In this document: positions 25,355 through 32,657 of the stretch, piece after piece
How positions within the stretch are numbered: the first letter of the stretch is position 1
How the letters are laid out: each line of letters starts with the position of its first letter
NCBI GenBank assembly: GCA_937873265.1
Contig: CALMVL010000322.1
Span: 1-42,222, forward strand
Reading direction: 5' to 3'
Length of the DNA: 42,222 nucleotides
Source of the DNA: an uncultured Granulicella sp.
Lineage (GTDB): Bacteria; Acidobacteriota; Terriglobia; Terriglobales; Acidobacteriaceae
The notes under the pieces: model-generated
Database searches by the model: none
What the model was told of the DNA's origin: nothing
What the model saw: the letters and a program-made list of their open reading frames with translations, nothing else
Made by a program: the position numbers and the translations under genes

Positions 25355-27193
25355 ATGATCCTGTCTTCTCGTCGCTCCTGGTTCTTGATTCCGTTCCTTG
25401 CATCCGCACTGCGTGTGAGCGCGATCGCGGCAGGGCAGGTGGATGTCCCGACGCAGCACAACGATAAGGAGCGGACCGGCGCAAACCTCCACGAAACGGT
25501 GCTGAAACCGTCCAACGTCGACCCCGGTCATTTCGGCATGCTGTTCAAGCATGTCGTCGACGATCAGCTGTACACGCAGCCGTTGGTACTGACCAACGTG
25601 CTCGTTGGCGGTGGCTACCACGACGTCGTCTTCGCCACCACGGTCAACAACAGCGTCTATGCCTTCGACGCCAACGACGCGACCGCCACCGAACCGCTGT
25701 GGCACGTCAACTTCGGGGTTCCCGCTAATCTGCACGACTACGACTTCGGCTGCCTGGACATCAACGGCAACATGGGCATTATCGGTACGCCGGTCGTCGA
25801 TCCCGCGACCCGGGTCTTGTATGTCGTCGCGCTCACCAAGGCCGGCGGACACTTTGAGCAGCGCCTGCACAAACTGGATGTGGGGACAGGTTCGGATATG
25901 CCGGGAAGCCCTGTAACCATATCAGCACCCGACTTCGACCCGTTGCTCCAGAACCAGCGACCCGCGCTGGCCCTGGACCACGGGAAGGTGTACGTGGGAT
26001 ATGCGTCGCACTGCGATAAAGAGCCGTACCACGGGTTTCTGCTCAGCTACGACGCCTCCACTCTCCAGCAACAGGCCGTGCTGAATACGTCTCCCGCAGG
26101 CGGCGGCGCGAGCATCTGGCAAAGCGGCCAGGCGCCCTCGATCGACGCGGACGGGATCATCTATCTGGATACGGGCAACGGCAGCTGGAACGGCACAACC
26201 CAGTTCAGCGAGAGCTTCCTCAAGCTTTCGCCTTCGCTGCGGATCCTGGACTGGTTCACACCCACCAATCATGTCCAGCTCGACAAGGACGACAACGATC
26301 TTGACTCCTCCGGCGCCACCCTCATTCCAAAGACGAACGTGGTGCTGGGTGGTGGGAAAGAGGGCGTGCTCTACCTGCTCAACAGGCAACACCTCGGCCA
26401 CCTCGGCGATGGGAATGCGGTGCAGCACTTCGCTGCAACCAGCTCACATCTGCACAGCGTTGTGTATTGGCGGAGCGCTCGGAACGGCGGCCTCCTCTAC
26501 ATGTGGGGGCAGCGGGACAAGGAGCGCGTGTACAGATTCCGGCCGGACAATACGCTCGAAGAGACACCGTTCCAAATGCTGCCGACGGCGAACCACGGCC
26601 ATCCTGGCGCCATGCTGTCCATTTCGGCCAACGGCGACAGGGATGGGATCCTCTGGGCTGCCATTCATCACGTGGGAGACTCCTGGCACACCTCCCAGCC
26701 CGGCATTTTGTACGCGTACGACGCGGACGACATCCACAACGAGCTATGGAACTCGCTCGACTACCCATCGCGTGACGACTGTGGCGAGTACTCCAAGATG
26801 GCGCCGCCGACCATAGCCAATGGCAAAGTTTACCTTTCGAGCTTTGGCACGAAAAATACAGGGACCGGTCAACTCTGCGTATATGGATTGTTACCGAACG
26901 GCGTCGTCCCGGACGCTCCCACGCACGTCCGAGCGAACATCCATGCGAAAAATGTCACCATCGAATGGGATCCTGTGGCCGGAGCGGTGACCTACACGCT
27001 TGAAAGTACACAGGGAGGCGGTCCCCATATCATTGGCTCCGGCCTGACCAGGCCGACCTTCACCGAACCAGCTGCCGAAAAGGGCGTCACGCAGTATCGC
27101 GTGACCGCCGTCAATGGCAACGGGCATGGCGTCCCATCGGCTGCCGCCGAGGTCAGCATCCAGGACGTTCCACAGATGCGGATGATGCACTAA
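25355..27193 (+). CDS. Secreted PQQ-type beta-propeller protein with C-terminal fibronectin-like domain
   Basis: A 612-residue exported protein. After the signal peptide (about 1-27, ending near AIAAG) the mature chain begins VDVPTQHNDKERTGANL, a start typical of a large acidobacterial PQQ-like/outer-membrane-protein-assembly-factor-like propeller group. Blades with VYAFDAND, GTPVVDP, ILYAYDAD and VYLSSFG repeat through about residue 515. A fibronectin type III-like domain follows (about 518-607, with APTHVRANIHAKNVTIEWDP compressed and YRVTAVNGNGHG). The residues expected of a quinoprotein dehydrogenase are not obvious, so a binding or structural role is as likely as catalysis. It lies 137 bases after GH2 on the same strand. 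The ATG has GGAGG 14 bases away, further than ideal. Confidence 0.82.
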   Translation: MILSSRRSWFLIPFLASALRVSAIAAGQVDVPTQHNDKERTGANLHETVLKPSNVDPGHFGMLFKHVVDDQLYTQPLVLTNVLVGGGYHDVVFATTVNNSVYAFDANDATATEPLWHVNFGVPANLHDYDFGCLDINGNMGIIGTPVVDPATRVLYVVALTKAGGHFEQRLHKLDVGTGSDMPGSPVTISAPDFDPLLQNQRPALALDHGKVYVGYASHCDKEPYHGFLLSYDASTLQQQAVLNTSPAGGGASIWQSGQAPSIDADGIIYLDTGNGSWNGTTQFSESFLKLSPSLRILDWFTPTNHVQLDKDDNDLDSSGATLIPKTNVVLGGGKEGVLYLLNRQHLGHLGDGNAVQHFAATSSHLHSVVYWRSARNGGLLYMWGQRDKERVYRFRPDNTLEETPFQMLPTANHGHPGAMLSISANGDRDGILWAAIHHVGDSWHTSQPGILYAYDADDIHNELWNSLDYPSRDDCGEYSKMAPPTIANGKVYLSSFGTKNTGTGQLCVYGLLPNGVVPDAPTHVRANIHAKNVTIEWDPVAGAVTYTLESTQGGGPHIIGSGLTRPTFTEPAAEKGVTQYRVTAVNGNGHGVPSAAAEVSIQDVPQMRMMH

Positions 27194-27224
27194 GGCTTAA
27201 TCCAAACGGGATCGCAGTGTTCTT

Positions 27225-27253
27225 CGATCGGAGCGAAACGGTTCGATCGTTTT
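27225..27253 (+). terminator. Weak candidate terminator after the propeller gene
   Basis: CGATCG (27225-27230) and CGATCG (27244-27249) can pair across a 13-base loop and are followed by TTTT (27250-27253). It lies between the convergent propeller and GH27 genes. The 6-bp stem is short, so the call is tentative. Confidence 0.35.
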
Positions 27254-27295
27254 CAGGTAGGCAGCCTCTATGTCTGACAAACCGCGACTGGGACC

Positions 27296-28882
27296 CTAAG
27301 GTTTCTCTCCGTTGGCCGCAATTTCCGACTTAGCTGTGACTGCGGAAAGCCTGACCAACACGACGCCATGCGGCGCCACAAGCGCGTGGATCTCGCCATC
27401 GCTGCCTCCGAGGTCTTTCTGCCTCCATAGGTCGCGAGTTAGATATCTTCCGGATATACCTAACTTCGCCCATGTTGCCCCGACCTCGTGTTCGCTGTCA
27501 CCGAAATTGAATAGGCCCACCGCTTTGGATCCGTCCTCCAGGTCTTTGACCCAGACGGATAATTTGTCCTGCCGAACTACCTCCGTGGCCTGCCGTCCCA
27601 GCGGGTCCTGATCGATCGCGATCACTTCGTCATTGGTCAACATACTGAGCGAGAAGTCGTCCAGGCTGGTCAGGTCGCCGCCGATGATGAGTGGCGCCGA
27701 GAGCAGGCTCCATAGGCTGATTTGTGCGTACTGCTCGTCAGGAGTGAGCGGCGGTGGCATAATCCGGTCAATCTTCACGTTTGGCGGTTTCTCATTAAAG
27801 GGAATGTACGCAATATGACCGACGAGCAAGTCGTCGAGATCATCCCATCCACCCGGGCCAACCCACTTGGCGTGATCCGTCTGCTTGAAATCCGCGGCAA
27901 TGTTATCCCACGACGAGTAAAGACCCTTAGGTCCCCAGGCTAGATCGCCGGTCGTCCTCCAGAGCTGCCCACCAACCTGGCGGCCCCAGGCCGAAACGTC
28001 CCCTTTCCCGTACTGACACAGACTGAATAGAATGTCACGATCTTCTCCTGCCAGAATGGAGCCCATCAAGCGGTATGGTTTTTGTAACTCTGGCAGCGAA
28101 TCATCCTTCGCCTGGTAGGAACACCAATCGTACTTCAGCAGATCGAAGCCCCAGTTTGCGAACTGCCTGGCATCCTGCTGTTCGTGTTGGTAACTCCCCG
28201 CGAACTTTCCGCAGGTAAGTGGCCCGGGAGAACTGTAGATTCCAGCTTTCATCCCTTTGCTGTGCACATAGGCGGTAAGAGCCTTCATGTCTGGGAAGCG
28301 CTCGTTGGGTCTGATATTGTCCTGAGCGTCGCGCGGTTGAGCGCTTCCGGGAGATCCGACCAGCTTTATGGCCCAGCCGTCATCGAGATTCAGATAGGAA
28401 TAGCCGTGGTTAATGAGGCCCGAGGAGACCATGGCGTCCGCTTGCGCCCGAATGTCTCGGTCGCTGGCCTCCGACTGCAGGAAATCCCAGGAACTCCAAC
28501 CCATGGGCGGAGTCAGAGCAAGCTGGTCCCCGATCACAATGCGGAATTTACGTGTCGAACTTCCGGACGCGTTGCTTGCCTGAAGAACGACGGTGCTCGT
28601 CCCCGGAGACGTGACCGTTCCCGTGATGATTCCTGTCGTGCTGTCAAGCGTGAGTCCTGAAGGCAGTCCAGACGCAGAAAAGTGAATCGGCCTCTGTCCC
28701 GTCGCGGGAATGCGATAGAGAAACGGATGATTCGGACGTGCGCCATAGATGGACGCTCCGTTGATGCGGAGGCGCTCTGATGGTTTATCCGCAACTTGTC
28801 CCCTCGCGGGACGGGATGGCAAACAGAACATCACAAGGGCGATCCATACCGTGCTTGCCGCAGTGCTCACGACGATCTTCAT
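27296..28882 (-). CDS. Secreted GH27 alpha-galactosidase with N-terminal putative Ig domain
   Basis: A 528-residue exported enzyme. The signal peptide (1-29) is followed by a small putative-Ig-type domain (about 35-117, with LPSGLTLDSTTGIITGTV) and the GH27 TIM barrel opening with LTPPMGWSSWDF (123-134). The nucleophile is Asp252 in LLKYDWCSY, and the acid/base is expected to be Asp313 in WRTTGDLAW. The usual GGWNDPDML stretch reads GGWDDLDDL (344-352), a noticeable change. A beta-sandwich C-terminal domain follows (about 430-515). It cuts terminal alpha-galactose, for example from galactomannan. By eye its GC content (about 53% in a sampled 60 bases) is lower than that of the flanking genes, hinting at transfer. 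It converges on the propeller gene and lies beside a GH36 relic. Confidence 0.92.
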   Translation of the reverse strand: MKIVVSTAASTVWIALVMFCLPSRPARGQVADKPSERLRINGASIYGARPNHPFLYRIPATGQRPIHFSASGLPSGLTLDSTTGIITGTVTSPGTSTVVLQASNASGSSTRKFRIVIGDQLALTPPMGWSSWDFLQSEASDRDIRAQADAMVSSGLINHGYSYLNLDDGWAIKLVGSPGSAQPRDAQDNIRPNERFPDMKALTAYVHSKGMKAGIYSSPGPLTCGKFAGSYQHEQQDARQFANWGFDLLKYDWCSYQAKDDSLPELQKPYRLMGSILAGEDRDILFSLCQYGKGDVSAWGRQVGGQLWRTTGDLAWGPKGLYSSWDNIAADFKQTDHAKWVGPGGWDDLDDLLVGHIAYIPFNEKPPNVKIDRIMPPPLTPDEQYAQISLWSLLSAPLIIGGDLTSLDDFSLSMLTNDEVIAIDQDPLGRQATEVVRQDKLSVWVKDLEDGSKAVGLFNFGDSEHEVGATWAKLGISGRYLTRDLWRQKDLGGSDGEIHALVAPHGVVLVRLSAVTAKSEIAANGEKP

Positions 28883-28941
28883 GCAGGAGGCTCACCTCAC
28901 CAGGATCAACGTTCCCGGTTCAAACTCAAGCATATCGTGCA

Positions 28942-29052
28942 AGACCCGACATCAAGGAATACACTCTCCAGTGGATCGACAAGCTAGTCAGCGAAAACGA
29001 TGTCACCTTTCTCAAGTGGGATGAGAGCCGCAGCTGGCGTAAGCCCGGCTGG
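28942..29052 (+). pseudogene. Relic of a GH36 alpha-galactosidase
   Basis: An open stretch of 37 codons reads RPDIKEYTLQWIDKLVSEND followed directly by VTFLKWDESRSWRKPGW. From memory this is the nucleophile region of GH36 alpha-galactosidases (pattern KEY--WLDKLL-ENDI-FLKWD-NR-W-EPGWP), including the catalytic Asp in FLKWD. There is no upstream or downstream continuation, start codon or ribosome site, so it is a remnant. It lies 60 bases beyond the divergent GH27 start and 124 bases before a TPR gene, probably left over from loss or replacement of a second alpha-galactosidase. Confidence 0.7.
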
Positions 29053-29127
29053 AACACCGGCCCGGGCAGCAGCCCCGAACACCCCCGCCCCGATGCCGAA
29101 AAGCGTCCGCGCGCGGGTGAGTGCGGC

Positions 29128-29143
29128 ATCCCTTGCAAGGGAT
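29128..29143. promoter_or_regulatory. 16-bp perfect palindrome upstream of TPR gene
   Basis: ATCCCTTGCAAGGGAT is its own reverse complement and ends 33 bases before the ATG at 29177. The position and symmetry fit an operator for a dimeric repressor. It could also be a small RNA hairpin at the start of the message. Confidence 0.45.
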
Positions 29144-29176
29144 CGACGACGAAGACTCGGAACTTTCGGGTAGGGC

Positions 29177-30808
29177 ATGAAGACAAGAAAAGCACGAGCC
29201 CTGTGTCAAGGCGTTTCCCAGGTCCTTCTGCTTCTCGGCGGCTGGACCGCCGGCCCGCAGTCGCGCATCGTTGCCCAAACGCCAGAGCAGCATCCAGCAA
29301 CTGCCTACACGACACTTACCGGCACTGTCGCGGATCGAGCAGGCAAGCCGATCGGCAACGCGACCGTCGCTCTCCACGAGCAGGACGGCAAAGACCTCCG
29401 CACCACCACAGATGACCTTGGCCGCTTCACCTTTGGCCATCTCCCTCCCGGCGCCGACACGGTCAGCGCCCAAGCTCCCGGGCTGCGGAGCGCTCCCGTT
29501 TCCGTCGTGCTCGGGGCCGAGGCATCGCCACGGTTACAAATTGTCCTTCAGCCGGCCACTCCCCCCGCCACGCCCATGGAGTTTTCCGACCAACCCAGCT
29601 TCAGCGTCGCAGGCGTCACCGACTGGACCGCTGTCGGTGGCCACGGCTCGGATGCTACCCTGCGCACCAGCGAAGATCTTGCCCGCGAAACGATGTCCCT
29701 GGACGCGCAGAACGATCGGGCCAAGGCAACTTCTGCGCAGGATCGTGATCGCGAACGCATGGAAGAAACACAGCTCCAGGCCGCAGCCGCCGCCAACCCA
29801 CAGAATGGCGCGGCTCAACGCAACCTTGGTGAGTTCTACCTACGCACCGGACGTTATCGACAGGCCATCGTCCCGCTCCAGGCTGCGTCCAATCTCGATC
29901 AGGCAAAGGCCCCGGATGAGTTCAGCCTGGCCCTCGCGTGCCGGGGCTTGGGCGATCTGCCGCAGGCTCGGCAGCACATCTCTCGCGCGCTTGCCCAACA
30001 GGGCAACGACGCAGACTTCCACCGCGTTGCCGGCGAACTGGACGAAGCTCTCGGAGATTCGCTGAGCGCCGTGCAGCACGAGGAGCGCGCCGTACAACTC
30101 GCCCCGACCGAAGAAAACTACTTCGTCTGGGGGTCGGAGTTGCTCCTGCACCGGGCCATCTGGCAGGCGGCGCAAGTCTTCGCAAACGGCGCACAAGCCC
30201 ATCCAAGCTCCGCGCGCATGGAGACCGGCTGGGGCGCCGCGCTCTTCGCCGGCGCACACTACGACGAAGCGGCCCAGCGTCTCTGCCGAGCCTCCGACCT
30301 CGATCCCACACAGAGCGAGCCGTACCTGCTGATCGGCAAAGTGCTGCTTGCCTCGCCGGCCCCGCTCACCTGCGTCCAGGCAAAGCTGGCTCGCTTCGCC
30401 GCCACGCAGCCCAACCGCGCCGACGCCATCTATCTTTACGCCATGTCTCTGCTCAAAAACGGGGGCACTCCCAACCTGCAGAATGCCGCGTCCCTGCTTA
30501 GGAAAGCAGTCGCAATCAACCCGAACGACGCCGATGCCTACCTTCAGCTGGGCATCCTCGCCTTCACCGAGCGCCGATACACCGAGGCAATCGAGCTCTA
30601 CACCAAAGCTCTACGGGCCGACCCGCAGGAGGCCGAAGCACACTACAGATTAGGCGTCGCGTACGACCGCATCGGCAACACAACCGAAGCTCGGCAGCAG
30701 TTTCAAATGCACGATCAACTTGTCGCAGAACAGGCCGACAAAGTGGAAGGGGAGCGGCGTCAACTCAAGCAGTTCGTGGTACTCGAAGCAAAGCCGCCCA
30801 ACCCCTAA
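29177..30808 (+). CDS. Exported protein: carboxypeptidase-regulatory-like domain plus TPR repeats
   Basis: A 543-residue exported protein. The signal peptide (about 1-34) is followed by a carboxypeptidase-regulatory-like domain (about 43-125, with TLTGTVADRAGKPIGNATVAL), a Gln/Ala-rich linker with a charged helix (about 160-200) and tetratricopeptide repeats to the end. The last repeats are clear: NPNDADAYLQLGILAF and DPQEAEAHYRLGVAYDRIG. The middle contains NYFVWGSELLLHRA, also present in the TPR gene at 40811 (NLFVWASELLLHRA); the two align over about 270 C-terminal residues and are paralogues. The regulatory-like domain also resembles the N-termini of the Oar-type receptors, which suggests a common partner. 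It is tail to tail with a CRTAC1 gene, 21 bases apart. Function unknown. Confidence 0.87.
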   Translation: MKTRKARALCQGVSQVLLLLGGWTAGPQSRIVAQTPEQHPATAYTTLTGTVADRAGKPIGNATVALHEQDGKDLRTTTDDLGRFTFGHLPPGADTVSAQAPGLRSAPVSVVLGAEASPRLQIVLQPATPPATPMEFSDQPSFSVAGVTDWTAVGGHGSDATLRTSEDLARETMSLDAQNDRAKATSAQDRDRERMEETQLQAAAAANPQNGAAQRNLGEFYLRTGRYRQAIVPLQAASNLDQAKAPDEFSLALACRGLGDLPQARQHISRALAQQGNDADFHRVAGELDEALGDSLSAVQHEERAVQLAPTEENYFVWGSELLLHRAIWQAAQVFANGAQAHPSSARMETGWGAALFAGAHYDEAAQRLCRASDLDPTQSEPYLLIGKVLLASPAPLTCVQAKLARFAATQPNRADAIYLYAMSLLKNGGTPNLQNAASLLRKAVAINPNDADAYLQLGILAFTERRYTEAIELYTKALRADPQEAEAHYRLGVAYDRIGNTTEARQQFQMHDQLVAEQADKVEGERRQLKQFVVLEAKPPNP

Positions 30809-30829
30809 GCACGGACGCGACCAGCTAGA

Positions 30830-32614
30830 CTAAACAGCTTTCTTCGCGACCGGCGTGAGGATCCCCTCGCCCTCGCGAACCGTGAGGATCTGGTTTGCCT
30901 TCACGTTGGCAAACCGTTCCACCTTTCGCGTCGTCGGCCACACAACCTCGATCAGGTCCACCCTCTCCGCTCTGCCCAGGCCAAAGTGCAGCCGCAGGTC
31001 GCTTTGCGACATCACGCTGGTTCCGCTGTGTACCTCGTCCATCTGCGTGTGCTTGCCCACCGTCACGCGCACACGCGCTCCAATCGCGGTCCGATTGCAC
31101 TTTGTGCCCAGCAATTTCAGTTTGATCCAGTTCTGCTTATTGCCGCCAATGTTATGCAGCAGCGACGGCGCGTCGTTCATGTTCAGAATCAGCACATCCA
31201 TGCCGCCGTCATTGTCATAATCCCCAAACGCCGCGCCCCGGCTGGAGAACTGCTCGCTGATACCAGGACCCATCGAAGCCGAAACATCCTGAAACCGCCC
31301 ATGCCCCAGATTTCGATACACCAGCCTCGGATTCCGAAAGGTCTGTCCGAAGTGGTACGCATCGATCTCGGGGTAGACATGGCCGTTCACCTGCACGATA
31401 TCCTTCCAGCCATCGTTGTCGTAATCGACAAAGCCGCAACCCCATCCGACGTACTGATTGTTGGCTCCCGTGCCCGCCGGAAATGTGACATCCGTAAAGG
31501 TGCCGTCGCCGTTACTGTGGTACAGGTTTGAGGTGTCGTCGGCGAAGTTCGTTTTGAAAATATCAAACCAGCCATCGCAGTCGTAGTCGGCCACCGCCAA
31601 TCCCATCCCCGCCTGCTCGTGGCCAGCATCGCTATACGCGCAGCCAGCACCCACAGCCACATCGGTAAACGTTCCATCATGGTTGTTCTGGAAAAGCAGG
31701 CTCGGCTGCGAATCCACTGCGACATAAATGTCAGGCCAACCGTCATTGTCGAAATCGTAGGAGACAGCACTGATCGAGTAGCGCGGACCGGGCTTCAGGA
31801 TTCCCGCCTTCTCGGAAACGTCGGTAAAGGTTCCATCGCCGTTGTTGTGAAACAGCAGGTTCGTATCGCCAGGCAGGCCGCGCGGACCACACAGGATCGG
31901 CACCCCCTTCCACTGGCAGAAATGGGTGTCGTCGGCTGCGGGGATCTGTTCCGGGCTCAGTTCGAGGTAGTTACACACAAACAGATCCAGGTGGCCATCG
32001 CGGTCGTAATCCAAAAAGGTGCACCCTGCTCCCCATCGGGTCCGCTGCTGGTGCAGCCCCGCCTCGCGCGTCACGTTGGTAAAGGTGCCATTCCCATTGT
32101 TGTGAAACAGAATGTTCTGTCCCCAGAAGCAGCAAAATAGGTCATCCCATCCGTCGTTGTCGTAGTCGCCCACGCATACGCCCGTCTGCCACCCGGTCAC
32201 GCCCACACCCGCGCGCTCCGTTACATCCGTAAATGTTCCGTCGCGATTATTTTTGTACAGGTGGGACGTAGGCGCCTTGCCCGCCGGCCAGTGCGCGCCC
32301 AGTCGGTTCCCATTCGTCAGGTAAATGTCCAGCCAACCATCGTGATCGTAATCAAAAAAGGCAAGACCACTGCCCTTCGCTTCCAGGATCGACCGTTTGT
32401 GGTCCACCCCGCCCCACACATTCGGAGCCGTCAGTCCACTCTGCCGCGCCACATCGACAAACTGGACCGGCAGCGCGCCTGAGATCGGTGTCGTCACACT
32501 CTCCGAAAGGGACCGATCTCTCCATTTCCACAGCGGTGACGCCAGAGCTTCCGTCAATGTGCTGCTGAGTACCAGCAAGGAGGAGCCAAGAAATCGTCGC
32601 CGCGGCAGAAGCAT
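30830..32614 (-). CDS. CRTAC1 family propeller protein (FG-GAP/VCBS repeats, ASPIC/UnbV domain)
   Basis: A 594-residue exported protein with a Tat-like signal (LPRRRFLGSSLLVLSS). At least seven FG-GAP/VCBS blades carry calcium-type DxDxDG motifs: DYDHDGWLDIY, DYDNDGWDDLF, DYDRDGHLDLF, DFDNDGWPDIY, DYDCDGWFDIF, DYDNDGWKDIV and DYDNDGGMDVL. Each is paired with a NNGDGTFTDV-type loop. The C-terminal ASPIC/UnbV domain (about 490-580) has NRTAIGARVRVTVG and LHFGLGRAERVDLIEVVWP. Bacterial functions are unknown; calcium-dependent adhesion or carbohydrate handling is often suspected. It lies 43 bases downstream of the giant CRTAC1 fusion on the same strand, probably in one operon. No strong Shine-Dalgarno is seen; GCGGGG lies near the ATG. 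Confidence 0.92.
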   Translation of the reverse strand: MLLPRRRFLGSSLLVLSSTLTEALASPLWKWRDRSLSESVTTPISGALPVQFVDVARQSGLTAPNVWGGVDHKRSILEAKGSGLAFFDYDHDGWLDIYLTNGNRLGAHWPAGKAPTSHLYKNNRDGTFTDVTERAGVGVTGWQTGVCVGDYDNDGWDDLFCCFWGQNILFHNNGNGTFTNVTREAGLHQQRTRWGAGCTFLDYDRDGHLDLFVCNYLELSPEQIPAADDTHFCQWKGVPILCGPRGLPGDTNLLFHNNGDGTFTDVSEKAGILKPGPRYSISAVSYDFDNDGWPDIYVAVDSQPSLLFQNNHDGTFTDVAVGAGCAYSDAGHEQAGMGLAVADYDCDGWFDIFKTNFADDTSNLYHSNGDGTFTDVTFPAGTGANNQYVGWGCGFVDYDNDGWKDIVQVNGHVYPEIDAYHFGQTFRNPRLVYRNLGHGRFQDVSASMGPGISEQFSSRGAAFGDYDNDGGMDVLILNMNDAPSLLHNIGGNKQNWIKLKLLGTKCNRTAIGARVRVTVGKHTQMDEVHSGTSVMSQSDLRLHFGLGRAERVDLIEVVWPTTRKVERFANVKANQILTVREGEGILTPVAKKAV

Positions 32615-32657
32615 ACCCCGCGATTATAGGTCGCGCCGGCGCTGCCTCGCGGTGACC

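Noticed and set aside
25355-27193. Propeller protein as a quinoprotein alcohol dehydrogenase.
   Set aside because: The cofactor and calcium ligands and the disulfide of that enzyme family are not evident, and a fibronectin-like tail is present.
32612-32640. TATAAT nine bases before the CRTAC1 start at 32614, as a promoter for a near-leaderless message.
   Set aside because: No -35 is visible at the right distance and the gene is only 43 bases behind the upstream gene in a likely operon.
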